A stretch of 54,790 nucleotides of DNA, from positions 1 to 54,790 of the forward strand of contig JAHBAT020000004.1 of the NCBI GenBank assembly GCA_018499985.2, written 5' to 3'. Source of the DNA: Candidatus Moraniibacteriota bacterium. Lineage in GTDB: Bacteria > Patescibacteriota > Minisyncoccia > Moranbacterales > UBA1568. Shown in pieces: positions 32,933-41,158 of this stretch. The translations under genes were made by a program, and so were the position numbers. The notes under the pieces are model-generated. The model saw only the letters and a list, made by a program, of their open reading frames with translations. It was not told where the DNA came from and did not search any database. How positions within the stretch are numbered: the stretch's first letter is position 1; each line of letters opens with the position of its first letter.

Positions 32933-33655
32933 ATGGAATATCGCTATAACGCTATCGTACTCGGGAAGAAAGAAGTAGGAGAGACTGACCGTCTCTATAC
33001 TTTTTATACTCGTGAGCAGGGTAAGGTGAGAGTGGTAGCTAAAGGCGTACGAAAGCCAGAGGCTAAGCTTGCGGGTCAGCTCGAGAATCTTTCATCTGTT
33101 TTGGTGATCATCAATAAAACTCGTGGTATGGGCAAGATAACGTCTGCCTTGGCTGATGAGAGCTTTGTATATTTGAGACAAAATTACGAAGCGCTTCTCT
33201 ACGTCTCTCAGAGTATGAGTTTGTTTGAGAGCTTTGTGGATATGGATGAGCCAGATGAAGCCTTGTTTGAACTTATCCGAGAATATTTGGGAGAAGCTAA
33301 TAAGCTTGCCAAAGAGAGTGACTTGCTTTCGATACGCTTACTAACCCAAGGGTTTTTGTTTCAGGTGTTTACTCATCTGGGATACCATATCGAGGCTGGC
33401 ACGTCAGTACATTCAGGAGAAAGACTGACTCAAGGAGCGAGGCATTTTTTTAGCCCCCAAGCCGGAGGAGTAATTGCTGAGGGTGAAGTGGCGGAGTTTA
33501 AAGAGAGTTTCTACATCCAAGAAAATACTATCAAGCTCATGCGACTCTTTGCTACTCACAAGCTTACCTCATGTCTCAAGGTCAAAGTAGGTAGGGAAGA
33601 TATCCGAGAACTCGAGATGGTCTCTAGACGCTTTGCTGATTGGATTGCGCATTAG
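32933..33655 (+). CDS. recO: DNA repair protein RecO
   Basis: 240 residues, normal length. The N-terminal OB fold reads YNAIVLGKKEVGETDRLYTFYTREQGKVRVVAKGVRKPEAKLAGQLEN, typical of RecO; the C-terminal helical domain ends in LTSCLKVKVGREDIREL. The zinc cysteines present in some RecO proteins are absent (HSGERLTQGARHFFSPQAGG). It loads RecA with RecR in the RecFOR pathway and anneals ssDNA. It stands alone with its own putative leaderless promoter. Confidence 0.92.
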   Translation: MEYRYNAIVLGKKEVGETDRLYTFYTREQGKVRVVAKGVRKPEAKLAGQLENLSSVLVIINKTRGMGKITSALADESFVYLRQNYEALLYVSQSMSLFESFVDMDEPDEALFELIREYLGEANKLAKESDLLSIRLLTQGFLFQVFTHLGYHIEAGTSVHSGERLTQGARHFFSPQAGGVIAEGEVAEFKESFYIQENTIKLMRLFATHKLTSCLKVKVGREDIRELEMVSRRFADWIAH

Positions 33656-33678
33656 ACGTTTCTTTTGGGACTCAATTT

Positions 33679-33687
33679 TGCTACTAT
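33679..33687 (+). promoter_or_regulatory. Extended -10 element before the surface-protein gene
   Basis: TGCTACTAT, with overlapping TATAAA, 21 bases before the ATG at 33709. Same TGC-TA pattern as other promoters in the window. Confidence 0.45.
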
Positions 33688-33708
33688 AAAAGAAAGAAAA
33701 CAAAATAT

Positions 33709-35616
33709 ATGAGCCTTGAAGATTTAAACCAGCGTCTCCATAGTCGTGACACACACCTTGAAAAGGGTCGCTTGATAGTAAATGAAGAGCACTCAGGAGA
33801 AGAGATTAGAGAAGAGAGAGAAGCCTTTCAAAAAACTGATGATTGGCAGACTTCACCGACACAGGAAATGTACCTGATTAGTCCTGATGTAAAGAAAGCA
33901 CGCAAGAAAAAAATATATATCGCGCTTGGGGTAGTAGTGACACTCCTTATTCTTGGGGGCGCAGGTTTTGCTGGCTATACTTTTCTGAAGCGTCAGAATG
34001 CTGTCAGTGTCAAAATAAGTGGGCCAAAAAGTGTAGCAAGTGCAGAAAGGGTAAGTTTTGATATCAATTACACCAACAATAGTCTTGGAGAAATACGTGA
34101 TGCAGTGCTCATCCTTACTCTGCCAGAAAGTCTTCAGATTGAGGCAGATCCAAAGATGAGTGTAACTGGCCGTCGGGTAGAAGTGAAGCTTGATAATCTT
34201 GTTTCTGGAGATAAAGGCAAAGTAGCTTTGCTGGGAAAGTTTTATGGAGGAAAGGGGGATAAGGCGGTAGTAGACGCTATCCTTCGCTATACTCCCAAAG
34301 GTGCGAGTAGTCAGTTTGAAAGCAAAGATTCTTTTGAGCTTGTACTTGCCACGTCGCCACTTTTCTTTGAGGTAGAGGCTCCGGCTGAGTCAGGATCGGG
34401 TCAGGAGCTTGATTATGTTGTGACCTATGAAAACAAAAGTCCAGAAACCTTTCGTAACCTTCGGGTGATAGCAGATTACCCAGATGATTTTCAGTATCTA
34501 TCTGCCACGGTAGCTCCAAGTGGAGGGGATAATGAGTGGTATATTCCTGAGCTCAAGCCAAATCAGAGTGGAAAAATAGTTATTCATGGAAGCTTGGGCG
34601 GAGAGAAAGATACAGCCAAGACTCTCAAAGTAACTATCGGGATACTTCAGGGAGACAATAGCCTTTTTGCCTACAATAGCTTAGAAAAAAGAACTCAGAT
34701 AGTAGCATCGCCACTGACTATTAGTCAGGAGGTCAATGAGGGTACAGAAGTGGTGGCAAATCCAGGAGATCCCCTTCGCTATGTGATACGCTACAAAAAT
34801 ACTTCGGCTATTGGTATGCGGGACGTGGTGATTACAGAGAGTATCGATACTGACTATCTTGATGTTTCACAGCTGTCTCTAGACCATGGCGGATATGATC
34901 AGGCAACCAAAAAAATTACGTGGAGAGCTTCGGATATACCTGAGCTTGCACGCCTAGAGCCGGGCCAAGGAGGAGAACTTCGTTTCACTATACCCGTCCT
35001 CAAAACACTGCCGCTTGATGCTAATAAGGCAAGGGATTTAGCTATACGTTCTTTGGCTACTATCGATAGTCCAGATGTGAAGTCAGCTCTGGCGGGGAAT
35101 AAGATAGTAGGAAGTAATCTTCTCCAGGTAAAGCTAGGTGCTTTGGTGGCTCTTTCTGCCACTACGTATTATGGGGCTACAGCCTTTCCAAATAGCGGGC
35201 CACTTCCTCCAGTAGTAGGAAGTGAGACAACCTACACAGTAAAGGCTAAGGTAGAGAGTTCATCGAATGATTTGACTTTGGCTAAGGTGACATTTGTCTT
35301 ACCGAGCGGAGTCGTGTATAAAGAAAAGTCATCACCTGGTGATGAAACAGTGACCTTTAATGCTCGCACCAATGAGTTGACCTGGGAAATTGGTACCCTT
35401 AATCCGCGTAAAGAAAAAGTATTGCAGTTTCAGGTAGGTATCACTCCAAATAGTAGTCAGGTAGGACGCACTGTGGAATTAGTGAAAAAGACAGCTTTCT
35501 CTGCTAAAGAAAGCTTTACCAAGAAAGAAGTAATGACCGAGAGAGGGGCTTTGACGAATAGTCTGAATGAAGATAATACAGTGCCCGATAAAAATGGTTC
35601 AGTAAAAGCCAATTGA
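33709..35616 (+). CDS. Membrane-anchored surface protein with DUF11/CARDB-type repeats
   Basis: 635 residues from ATG 33709 (MSLEDLNQRLHSRD); codons upstream in the track belong to the recO end. A charged cytoplasmic region of about 65 residues is followed by one membrane helix (IYIALGVVVTLLILGGAGFAGYTFL). The outside part consists of several beta-sandwich repeats: SFDINYTNNSLGEIRDAVLILTLP, YVVTYENKSPETFRNLRVIADYP and YVIRYKNTSAIGMRDVVITESI, with the YxVxYxNxS pattern of DUF11/CARDB modules. Probably a cell-surface spacer or adhesin. It ends with TGA, showing that TGA is a stop. Followed one base later by tgt. Confidence 0.85.
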   Translation: MSLEDLNQRLHSRDTHLEKGRLIVNEEHSGEEIREEREAFQKTDDWQTSPTQEMYLISPDVKKARKKKIYIALGVVVTLLILGGAGFAGYTFLKRQNAVSVKISGPKSVASAERVSFDINYTNNSLGEIRDAVLILTLPESLQIEADPKMSVTGRRVEVKLDNLVSGDKGKVALLGKFYGGKGDKAVVDAILRYTPKGASSQFESKDSFELVLATSPLFFEVEAPAESGSGQELDYVVTYENKSPETFRNLRVIADYPDDFQYLSATVAPSGGDNEWYIPELKPNQSGKIVIHGSLGGEKDTAKTLKVTIGILQGDNSLFAYNSLEKRTQIVASPLTISQEVNEGTEVVANPGDPLRYVIRYKNTSAIGMRDVVITESIDTDYLDVSQLSLDHGGYDQATKKITWRASDIPELARLEPGQGGELRFTIPVLKTLPLDANKARDLAIRSLATIDSPDVKSALAGNKIVGSNLLQVKLGALVALSATTYYGATAFPNSGPLPPVVGSETTYTVKAKVESSSNDLTLAKVTFVLPSGVVYKEKSSPGDETVTFNARTNELTWEIGTLNPRKEKVLQFQVGITPNSSQVGRTVELVKKTAFSAKESFTKKEVMTERGALTNSLNEDNTVPDKNGSVKAN

Positions 35617-35617
35617 T

Positions 35618-36736
35618 ATGAGCTGGGAGAAAAAAATAGGCACAATAAATAGAATAGGTATTCTTACGACAAAATCCGGAGTAGTACATACTCCGTTTTT
35701 TATGCCGGATGCTACTCGTGCCACAGTAAGAGGTGTGATGCCAGAAGAGCTGAGAAAAGTTCAGATAGAAGCTCTTGTGGTCAATACATACCATCTTTTT
35801 GTGCAGCCAGGAGAAAGGCTTATCTCAGCAAGTGGAGGTATTCATCAATTTATGCAGTGGGACAGGCCAATTCTTTCTGATTCAGGCGGCTACCAAGTAT
35901 TTTCACTGATTCATAAGGATGCCTCTCTTGGGCGTATTACTGAAGAAGGCGCAGAGTTTCGTGTGCCGACCACGGGAGAAAAAAAACTTTTGACCCCAGA
36001 ACGTTCTATCCAAGTGCAGTTTGATCTAGGTGTAGACATTATGATTGTCCTAGATGATCCTCGTCCGAATACTATTTCTTATGAAGAAATGTCCGAGTCG
36101 GTAGAAAGAACGATTCGTTGGGCTAAGCGTTGTAAAGATGAGTTTCATCGCCAAATAGAAGCAAGAGGAATAGCTCCAGATAAGAGACCGCTTCTTTTTG
36201 GAGTGGTGCAAGGTGGTAAAGAAAAAGACTTGCGTTTACGCTGTGCCGAAGCGCTAAAGGAGATTGATTTTGATGGCTATGGTTTTGGAGGGAGACATAT
36301 CGATGAAGATGGAACACTCTTGGAAGAAATTGTACGCTATACAGCAGAAGTGATGCCTGAAGATAAGCCGCGCTTTGCCTTGGGAGTAGGAACTCCGAGT
36401 GATATCGTGAAGTTTTATCGGGTGGGGTGGGATATGTTTGATTGTGTGATTCCTACGAGAGAGGGACGTCACGGACGTTTATTTGTTTGGAGTAGAGAGG
36501 CTTTAGAGAGTGATGCCTTGGAGTCAGATTTTTATACTACAATCAATATTACGAATGCTGAGCACCGTGAAGATTTTGGACCAGTGGATCCGAGTTGTGA
36601 TTGTGAGCTTTGTCAAAAATATTCTCGTAGCTATCTCAAACATCTATTTTCAGCAGGGGAACCGCTCGCTCTTACGCTCGCTTCTATCCATAATCTTCGT
36701 TTTTATACACGACTCATGGAGAGATTAAGGAGATAG
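35618..36736 (+). CDS. tgt: Queuine/preQ1 tRNA-ribosyltransferase (Tgt), divergent pocket
   Basis: 372 residues. TGT features: LSDSGGYQVFS (Asp88), GVVQGG, LGVGTPSDIV, the nucleophile Asp275 in MFDCVIPTREGRHG, and the zinc site C327-x-C329-x2-C332 in CDCELCQKYSR. Two segments that shape the base pocket depart from the classic enzyme: IVLDDPRPNT replaces VLDECTPYP, and FGGRHIDEDG replaces IGGLAVGE. The enzyme exchanges guanine 34 for a 7-deazaguanine in tRNA; an altered base specificity is possible. No queuosine biosynthesis gene is in the window, so it may use a salvaged base. Confidence 0.9.
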   Translation: MSWEKKIGTINRIGILTTKSGVVHTPFFMPDATRATVRGVMPEELRKVQIEALVVNTYHLFVQPGERLISASGGIHQFMQWDRPILSDSGGYQVFSLIHKDASLGRITEEGAEFRVPTTGEKKLLTPERSIQVQFDLGVDIMIVLDDPRPNTISYEEMSESVERTIRWAKRCKDEFHRQIEARGIAPDKRPLLFGVVQGGKEKDLRLRCAEALKEIDFDGYGFGGRHIDEDGTLLEEIVRYTAEVMPEDKPRFALGVGTPSDIVKFYRVGWDMFDCVIPTREGRHGRLFVWSREALESDALESDFYTTINITNAEHREDFGPVDPSCDCELCQKYSRSYLKHLFSAGEPLALTLASIHNLRFYTRLMERLRR

Positions 36737-36754
36737 TTATATCGAAAAGGTGGC

Positions 36755-36804
36755 CAAAAAAATAAAGGGAAAGGGGCAGGGCTAGGATTAGCCACTGCCC
36801 CTTT
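36755..36804 (-). terminator. Terminator of the 67-residue gene overlapping its stop
   Basis: On the minus strand AAAGGGGCAG-tGGCT...AGCC-CTGCCCCTTT folds into a long stem, followed after CCCTTTA by seven T. The stop codon of the small gene lies inside the hairpin. It may also stop transcripts arriving from tgt. Confidence 0.7.
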
Positions 36805-36991
36805 TGAGGACGGGAACGGTTTGGAGTTCACGAATGCGATCGCGCTGGATTTCGCGGAGACGATTGGCGTCTTGGCAGGTGAGCTTGGAGTCGACAATAA
36901 CATCGGGATGAGCGACGACACGTCCCTTGCCGCCGCCATACTTGGCATTGAGGCGGGCGGCCAGTGCGGAAGCTTCTTCGATAAAGCTCAT
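36788..36991 (-). CDS. Small unknown protein with SD site and own promoter
   Basis: 67 residues from ATG 36991 (MSFIEEASALAARLNAKYGGGKG). AAAGGA lies 11 bases upstream; the track's longer start is a GTG without such a site. The sequence is soluble and basic, with VVAHPDVIVDSKLTCQDANRLREIQRDRIRELQ forming a helical C-terminal half. No family is recognised. It lies alone on the minus strand between tgt and glyS, with a promoter at 37064-37092 and a terminator, and its DNA looks more GC-rich than the neighbours. Confidence 0.65.
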   Translation of the reverse strand: MSFIEEASALAARLNAKYGGGKGRVVAHPDVIVDSKLTCQDANRLREIQRDRIRELQTVPVLKRGSG

Positions 36992-37036
36992 GATATTCGG
37001 AGTCCTTTCAAAAGACACTGAAGTACTGTATACTCG

Positions 37037-37050
37037 GCTTATATAAGCCT
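37037..37050 (-). promoter_or_regulatory. Perfect palindrome in the leader of the 67-residue gene
   Basis: GGCTTATATAAGCC lies just downstream of the predicted start (about 37057) on the minus strand. It could be an operator or a 5' mRNA hairpin. Confidence 0.45.
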
Positions 37051-37063
37051 AAGCAACGGATGT

Positions 37064-37092
37064 AAAATATCACAAAAAAGCTAAAAAGTCAA
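37064..37092 (-). promoter_or_regulatory. Promoter of the 67-residue gene
   Basis: TTGACT (37092-37087), a 17-base spacer and TATTTT (37069-37064) on the minus strand. The -35 box lies ten bases before the glyS start on the other strand. Confidence 0.6.
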
Positions 37093-37101
37093 GAGAACTC
37101 T

Positions 37102-38478
37102 ATGGAACAACAAAATACCAGCGTTACTATGGAAAAGATTGTGTCGCTCGCAAAGAGGCGAGGTTTTGTGTTTCCTTCCTCAGAAATATATGGAGGATTT
37201 GCAGCTGTGTATGACTTCGGGCCATACGGAGTAGAACTTGCTAAAAATATTCGTGAAGCCTGGTGGCAGGCCATGGTACATGATCATGACAATATCGTAG
37301 GTCTTGATAGTGCTATTTTTATGCATCCACGAGTCTGGGAGGCATCTGGGCATATAGGGGGATTTAGTGACCCACTCGCGGAGTGCAAGAAGTGTCAGAC
37401 CCGCTCGCGTGTCGATCATCTCCTTGAGGAAATCGGAGTGCAGGCGGATGAAAAAATGACCGAGAGTGAAATCAATGCCCTTTTTGATGAACACAAGAGT
37501 AAGATAGCTTGCCCTAAATGCGGTCAAAAAGAATGGAGTGAAGCCAAAAATTTTAATCTTCTTGTTGAATCGAACCTGGGTGACTTTACGGGGACTGGCG
37601 AAAACAAGACCTACCTTCGTGGAGAGACCTGCCAGGGAATCTATATTAATTTTAAAAATGTTCTTGACTCCACACGAGTCAAGGTGCCTTTTGGTATTGC
37701 TCAGATTGGTAAGGCTTTTCGTAATGAAATTACGGCCCGTCAGTTTATTTTCCGTAAACGTGAATTTGAACAGATGGAAATGCAGTTTTTTGTACACCCA
37801 AGTGAAGCGGAGCGTTTTTATAACGAATGGAAAGAAAAGCGTTTTCAGTACTATATAGATTTGGGGATAAAGCCAGAGAACCTCAAGTGGCATGAGCATG
37901 AAAACCTGGTGTTTTATGCCAAGGCGGCCTGGGATATAGAATACCGCTACCCGTTTGGGTTTAAGGAACTTGAAGGGGTGCATAATCGCAGTGATTATGA
38001 TCTTACTCAGCATTCAAAATTTAGTGGGACAGACCTTTCTTATCGCGATCCAATGACCAATGAGAAATTTATGCCTTGGATAGTGGAGACCTCAGTTGGC
38101 CTTGACCGCACTTTCTTGGCAGTACTTTGTGATGCGTACACAGAAGAGGAAATAAGCGAAGGGGATACTCGCGTTGTCCTAAAGTTTCCTAAGAAGCTGG
38201 CGCCGGTACAAGTGGCCGTTTTTCCATTGATGAAAAATAAGCCGGAACTGGTCACCAAAGCCAGAGAGGTCTTCGATATGTTGAGACCACATCTACGATG
38301 CGAGTTTGATGATAATGGTAATGTAGGTAAAAGATATCGTCGTCAAGATGAAATCGGTACACCGGCTTGTATTACAATTGACTTTGATACACTGGAAAAT
38401 GATACGGTAACTGTGCGTGACCGTGATTCTATGGAGCAGTGTAGGGTAGCTATAGCTGAGTTGAAAAATTACCTCTAA
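37102..38478 (+). CDS. glyS: Glycyl-tRNA synthetase (dimeric, GRS1-type)
   Basis: 458 residues, class II. Motif 1 region IYGGFAAVYDFGPYGVELAKNI, motif 2 RNEITARQFIFRKREFEQMEMQFF and motif 3 ETSVGLDRTFLAVLCDAY are clear, as is the C-terminal anticodon domain PVQVAVFPLMKNK. Cysteine pairs CKKCQTRSRVDH and CPKCGQKEW lie in the insertion between motifs 1 and 2 and probably bind zinc. This is the single-chain alpha2 enzyme, not the GlyQ/GlyS tetramer. The nearby CAAGAG is at best a weak ribosome-binding site. Confidence 0.96.
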   Translation: MEQQNTSVTMEKIVSLAKRRGFVFPSSEIYGGFAAVYDFGPYGVELAKNIREAWWQAMVHDHDNIVGLDSAIFMHPRVWEASGHIGGFSDPLAECKKCQTRSRVDHLLEEIGVQADEKMTESEINALFDEHKSKIACPKCGQKEWSEAKNFNLLVESNLGDFTGTGENKTYLRGETCQGIYINFKNVLDSTRVKVPFGIAQIGKAFRNEITARQFIFRKREFEQMEMQFFVHPSEAERFYNEWKEKRFQYYIDLGIKPENLKWHEHENLVFYAKAAWDIEYRYPFGFKELEGVHNRSDYDLTQHSKFSGTDLSYRDPMTNEKFMPWIVETSVGLDRTFLAVLCDAYTEEEISEGDTRVVLKFPKKLAPVQVAVFPLMKNKPELVTKAREVFDMLRPHLRCEFDDNGNVGKRYRRQDEIGTPACITIDFDTLENDTVTVRDRDSMEQCRVAIAELKNYL

Positions 38479-38490
38479 AACCTTGAAGTT

Positions 38491-39759
38491 ATGAAATTTC
38501 AGAAAATTACCTTAAAGAATGGTTTACGTATCATCCTTGCTCCTATGCAAGATACTGACACAGCCACTGTGCTTATCATGACAGGTGTAGGCTCTCGTTA
38601 TGAGACCCGTAGTGAAAATGGTTTAGCGCACTTTCTTGAGCATATGTTTTTTAAGGGGACGGAGAAGCGTCCTACAGCCCTTGATATTAGTAAGGAGCTT
38701 GATGGCTTGGGAGCAGAATACAATGCCTTCACTGGGGAGGAATACACGGGATATTATGCCAAGGTGGCTTCAAAGCACTGGATGACTGCCCTTGATGTAG
38801 TCTCAGATTTATTCCTAAATGCGAAGCTTGAACAAGAAGAGATAGATCGCGAACGAGGAGCTATTCTTCAGGAACTGAATATGCGTGGAGATATACAGCG
38901 CATACAAGTGGAAGAGCACTTTAAGAAGCTTCTCTATGGAGATACTCCTTTAGGTTGGTCAACTGGTGGACCAAAAGAAAATATCAAGTCTTTTATGCGT
39001 AAAGACTTTATCAAATTTTTGGATCGAGCGTATGTGGCTCCAAATATTGTAGTAGGAGTGGCAGGTAAGATAGATTCGAAGATAGTGAGAAAAGAAATCG
39101 AAAAGATTTTTGCCAATGTGCGTGAAGGCAAAAAACCAGCTATAAAAAAAGCGGCCGATAAACAATCAGTACCCGGAGTGATAGTGCAAAACAAAAAAAC
39201 AGATCAAACCCATGTTGTGGTGGGGGTACGGGCTTTTGATATGTTTCATAAGGACAGAGCTACTCTTTCAGTTCTCTCGACTATTCTTGGTGGAGGGATG
39301 TCCTCAAGACTCTTTATAGAGGTACGTGAGCGTCGTGGCCTTGTGTATACTATCCGTACGGGAGCAGAATTATTTTTGGATGCTGGCTATTTGAGTACGT
39401 ATATGGGAGTAGAGCATGAAAACATTGAAAAAGCATTGCGAGTAGTGCTTGATGAATACAAAAAAATAGCCACCGAAGCCGTAGGTAAGGATGAGCTTAA
39501 GAAAGCTAAGGAAAGTATCAAGGGGCGCATGGCTTTGGGTCTAGAGGGCTCTGATGATGTCGTAGAATACCTAGTTGCACAGGAGGTGCTTCAGGATAAG
39601 ATTGTGCTTCCAAAAGATAAAGTGAAGGCAATTGATAGAGTGACGGCTGAGGATGTTCTTCGAGTAGCCAAAATGATTTTTACAGACAAGAGACTCAATA
39701 TAGCGGTCATTGGCCCTGAGGCCAAGCAGACTAAACTCGAGAAGCTACTTCATCTCTAA
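38491..39759 (+). CDS. M16-family zinc metallopeptidase
   Basis: 422 residues. The inverted zinc motif HxxEH is H47-F-L-E-H51 in GLAHFLEHMFFKGT, with the distal Glu expected in RGAILQEL. The two-domain layout is complete: the second half contains LSTILGGGMSSRLFIEVRERRGLVYTI, the R/Y substrate-binding block of M16B proteases. Cytoplasmic M16B enzymes process or degrade peptides. No signal peptide is seen. It lies 12 bases after glyS and 4 bases before rsmI. Confidence 0.93.
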   Translation: MKFQKITLKNGLRIILAPMQDTDTATVLIMTGVGSRYETRSENGLAHFLEHMFFKGTEKRPTALDISKELDGLGAEYNAFTGEEYTGYYAKVASKHWMTALDVVSDLFLNAKLEQEEIDRERGAILQELNMRGDIQRIQVEEHFKKLLYGDTPLGWSTGGPKENIKSFMRKDFIKFLDRAYVAPNIVVGVAGKIDSKIVRKEIEKIFANVREGKKPAIKKAADKQSVPGVIVQNKKTDQTHVVVGVRAFDMFHKDRATLSVLSTILGGGMSSRLFIEVRERRGLVYTIRTGAELFLDAGYLSTYMGVEHENIEKALRVVLDEYKKIATEAVGKDELKKAKESIKGRMALGLEGSDDVVEYLVAQEVLQDKIVLPKDKVKAIDRVTAEDVLRVAKMIFTDKRLNIAVIGPEAKQTKLEKLLHL

Positions 39760-39763
39760 TGAC

Positions 39764-40450
39764 ATGTCTAATACCATCAAAACAACTGGAACGCTCTATA
39801 TAGTGGCTACCCCTATAGGTAATTTGGGAGATATTACTTTGCGAGCACTAGAGACCCTCAAGAGTGTGGAGGCGATTTTGTGTGAAGATACTCGTGTTAC
39901 CAAGAAGCTTCTTTTTCACTATGAGATTACCAAGACAACGCTGTCTTTTCATGAACATAGCGATGCTCGTAAGATAGTAAGTCTGCTCGAGCGCTTACAG
40001 TCAGGCGATAGCCTCGCACTGGTTACTGATGCGGGCACCCCGGGACTCTCTGATCCAGGCAATGTACTTGTAGAAGAGGCTCTAAAGCAAGAAATAAAAG
40101 TAGTACCTATTCCGGGTGTTTCAGCTCTTACAGCTCTCGTCTCAGTAGCTGGGATAGATATGCGGGAATTTGTTTTCCTAGGGTTTCCGCCACACAAGAA
40201 AGGTAGACAAACTTTTTTTCAGAAAGTGAGCGATAGTCAGATGCCCGTCATGTATTATGAATCGCCCCATCGAGTACTGAAGAATCTAGAGCTCTTGCGA
40301 GAATTAAATGCTGAGAAGAAAATAATTCTTGGAAGAGAACTAACGAAGATGTTTGAGGAAGTTGTGCAAGGAGGGATAGAAGAGGTGCAGATGTATTTCC
40401 AAAAGCATCCAGAGAAAGTGAAGGGTGAGTTTACGATTATTGTGTATTAA
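39764..40450 (+). CDS. rsmI: 16S rRNA (cytidine-1402 2'-O)-methyltransferase RsmI
   Basis: 228 residues from ATG 39764 (MSNTIKTTGTLYIVATPIGNLGDIT). Tetrapyrrole-methylase fold motifs are VATPIGNLGDITLRAL, CEDTRVTKKLL, LVTDAGTPGLSDPG and IPGVSALTALVS, followed by FLGFPPHKKGRQ and YESPHRVLKNLELL. It methylates C1402 of 16S rRNA. It is shorter than E. coli RsmI because the C-terminal extension is missing. Ended by a strong bidirectional terminator. Confidence 0.95.
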   Translation: MSNTIKTTGTLYIVATPIGNLGDITLRALETLKSVEAILCEDTRVTKKLLFHYEITKTTLSFHEHSDARKIVSLLERLQSGDSLALVTDAGTPGLSDPGNVLVEEALKQEIKVVPIPGVSALTALVSVAGIDMREFVFLGFPPHKKGRQTFFQKVSDSQMPVMYYESPHRVLKNLELLRELNAEKKIILGRELTKMFEEVVQGGIEEVQMYFQKHPEKVKGEFTIIVY

Positions 40451-40492
40451 AAAAGCGAGCCGGCAAATCATGATAGATTTGCCGGCTTTTTC
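40448..40492. terminator. Bidirectional Rho-independent terminator
   Basis: AGCCGGCAAATC (40458-40469) and GATTTGCCGGCT (40476-40487) form a 12-bp stem with T-runs on both strands. It ends rsmI and, on the other strand, the 73-residue ORF. Confidence 0.92.
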
Positions 40493-40508
40493 TTCCCCCT
40501 TACAACCG

Positions 40509-40730
40509 CTAGAGAGACTTTTTCCTCCTTTTTGCTTTGAGGACAATTTTGAGGATGAGCACTTGTCCAGTGAAGCTCCCAGGCAAGGGAACAATCATTG
40601 AATTGATACACATCACTATGGTAGTCACATGATGTCGCCGACTGATTTGAGTGTCCCCAAAGAGCAATTTCAGCAAACGATTATATTGTGCATGTGACAA
40701 ATGCACACTTCTAGAAAGTACTCGCTTCAC
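40509..40730 (-). CDS. Possible small basic protein
   Basis: 73 residues from a GTG start with GAGGGG six bases upstream. The protein is basic, with a hydrophobic middle (VTTIVMCINSMIVPLPGSF) and the end KAKRRKKSL. No family is recognised. It starts 18 bases after the terminator of the 106-residue gene, so it would be expressed by read-through or from an unseen promoter. The SD site and a downstream terminator support coding; the lack of any homolog known to me keeps confidence moderate. Confidence 0.45.
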   Translation of the reverse strand: MKRVLSRSVHLSHAQYNRLLKLLFGDTQISRRHHVTTIVMCINSMIVPLPGSFTGQVLILKIVLKAKRRKKSL

Positions 40731-40747
40731 GTCTTACCCCTCTTGGT

Positions 40748-40784
40748 AAAAAATGTGGGGCCACCTCTAGAGAGAAGTAGCCCC
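40748..40784 (-). terminator. Strong terminator of the 106-residue gene
   Basis: On the minus strand GGGGCTACTTCT-ctct-AGAGGTGGCCCC gives a 12-bp stem with a 4-base loop, followed by ACATTTTTT. It lies 54 bases past the stop at 40838. Two more inverted repeats, CCGAAATTTCGG at 40799 and TTCACC/GGTGAA at 40814, lie between stop and terminator. Confidence 0.85.
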
Positions 40785-40837
40785 GTGGTAGTCATGCCCC
40801 GAAATTTCGGTTGTTCACCTCGTTGGGTGAATAGAGA

Positions 40838-41158
40838 TCAGCTAGATTGCGGCCCCGCATTAAGCATGGTCTCTGCCAGAATGGCGTCTTGATCATCGAC
40901 ATCGCGTCGAGTAGCATCCCCCGGGAGATGAGTCCCGGTCGAAATGAAGTTGCCAGCCCGGGTCCTGATGGTCAGGTGAGCGAGCGGATCTTCGCCCGGA
41001 TCATCTCCATCGTGGAGAATCTCTCTTTGCCCTTGCCCGAGCATCCTGGGAGGTTCTTCTCGGTAGGAAGCCCCTTTGGAAAATGAATGACGGCCCATTT
41101 CAAAGCAGCCAGATTCGCTGCAGTGGTGGGGCAGTCCCCTTTCACATGGATAACACAT
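40838..41158 (-). CDS. Cys/His-rich small unknown protein with SD site and terminator
   Basis: 106 residues. The N-terminus MCYPCERGLPHHCSESGC has Cys at 2, 5, 13 and 18 plus two His, a pattern able to bind zinc or another metal. The rest is polar with an acidic stretch (HDGDDPGEDPL) and a C-terminal DVDDQDAILAETML. GAGGGG lies eight bases before the ATG, and a 12-bp-stem terminator follows the gene. A competing plus-strand ORF in the same place has neither. Composition is more GC-rich than the neighbours. No family is recognised. Confidence 0.65.
   Translation of the reverse strand: MCYPCERGLPHHCSESGCFEMGRHSFSKGASYREEPPRMLGQGQREILHDGDDPGEDPLAHLTIRTRAGNFISTGTHLPGDATRRDVDDQDAILAETMLNAGPQSS

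Noticed and set aside
35618-36736. DpdA-type DNA-modifying TGT paralog
   Set aside because: The tRNA-type zinc site CxCxxC and the DCVIPTREGRHG nucleophile block match tRNA TGT, and no dpd cluster genes are nearby.
40847-41086. 79-residue plus-strand ORF
   Set aside because: It has no SD site, promoter or terminator of its own; the minus-strand ORF in the same place has an SD site and a strong terminator.
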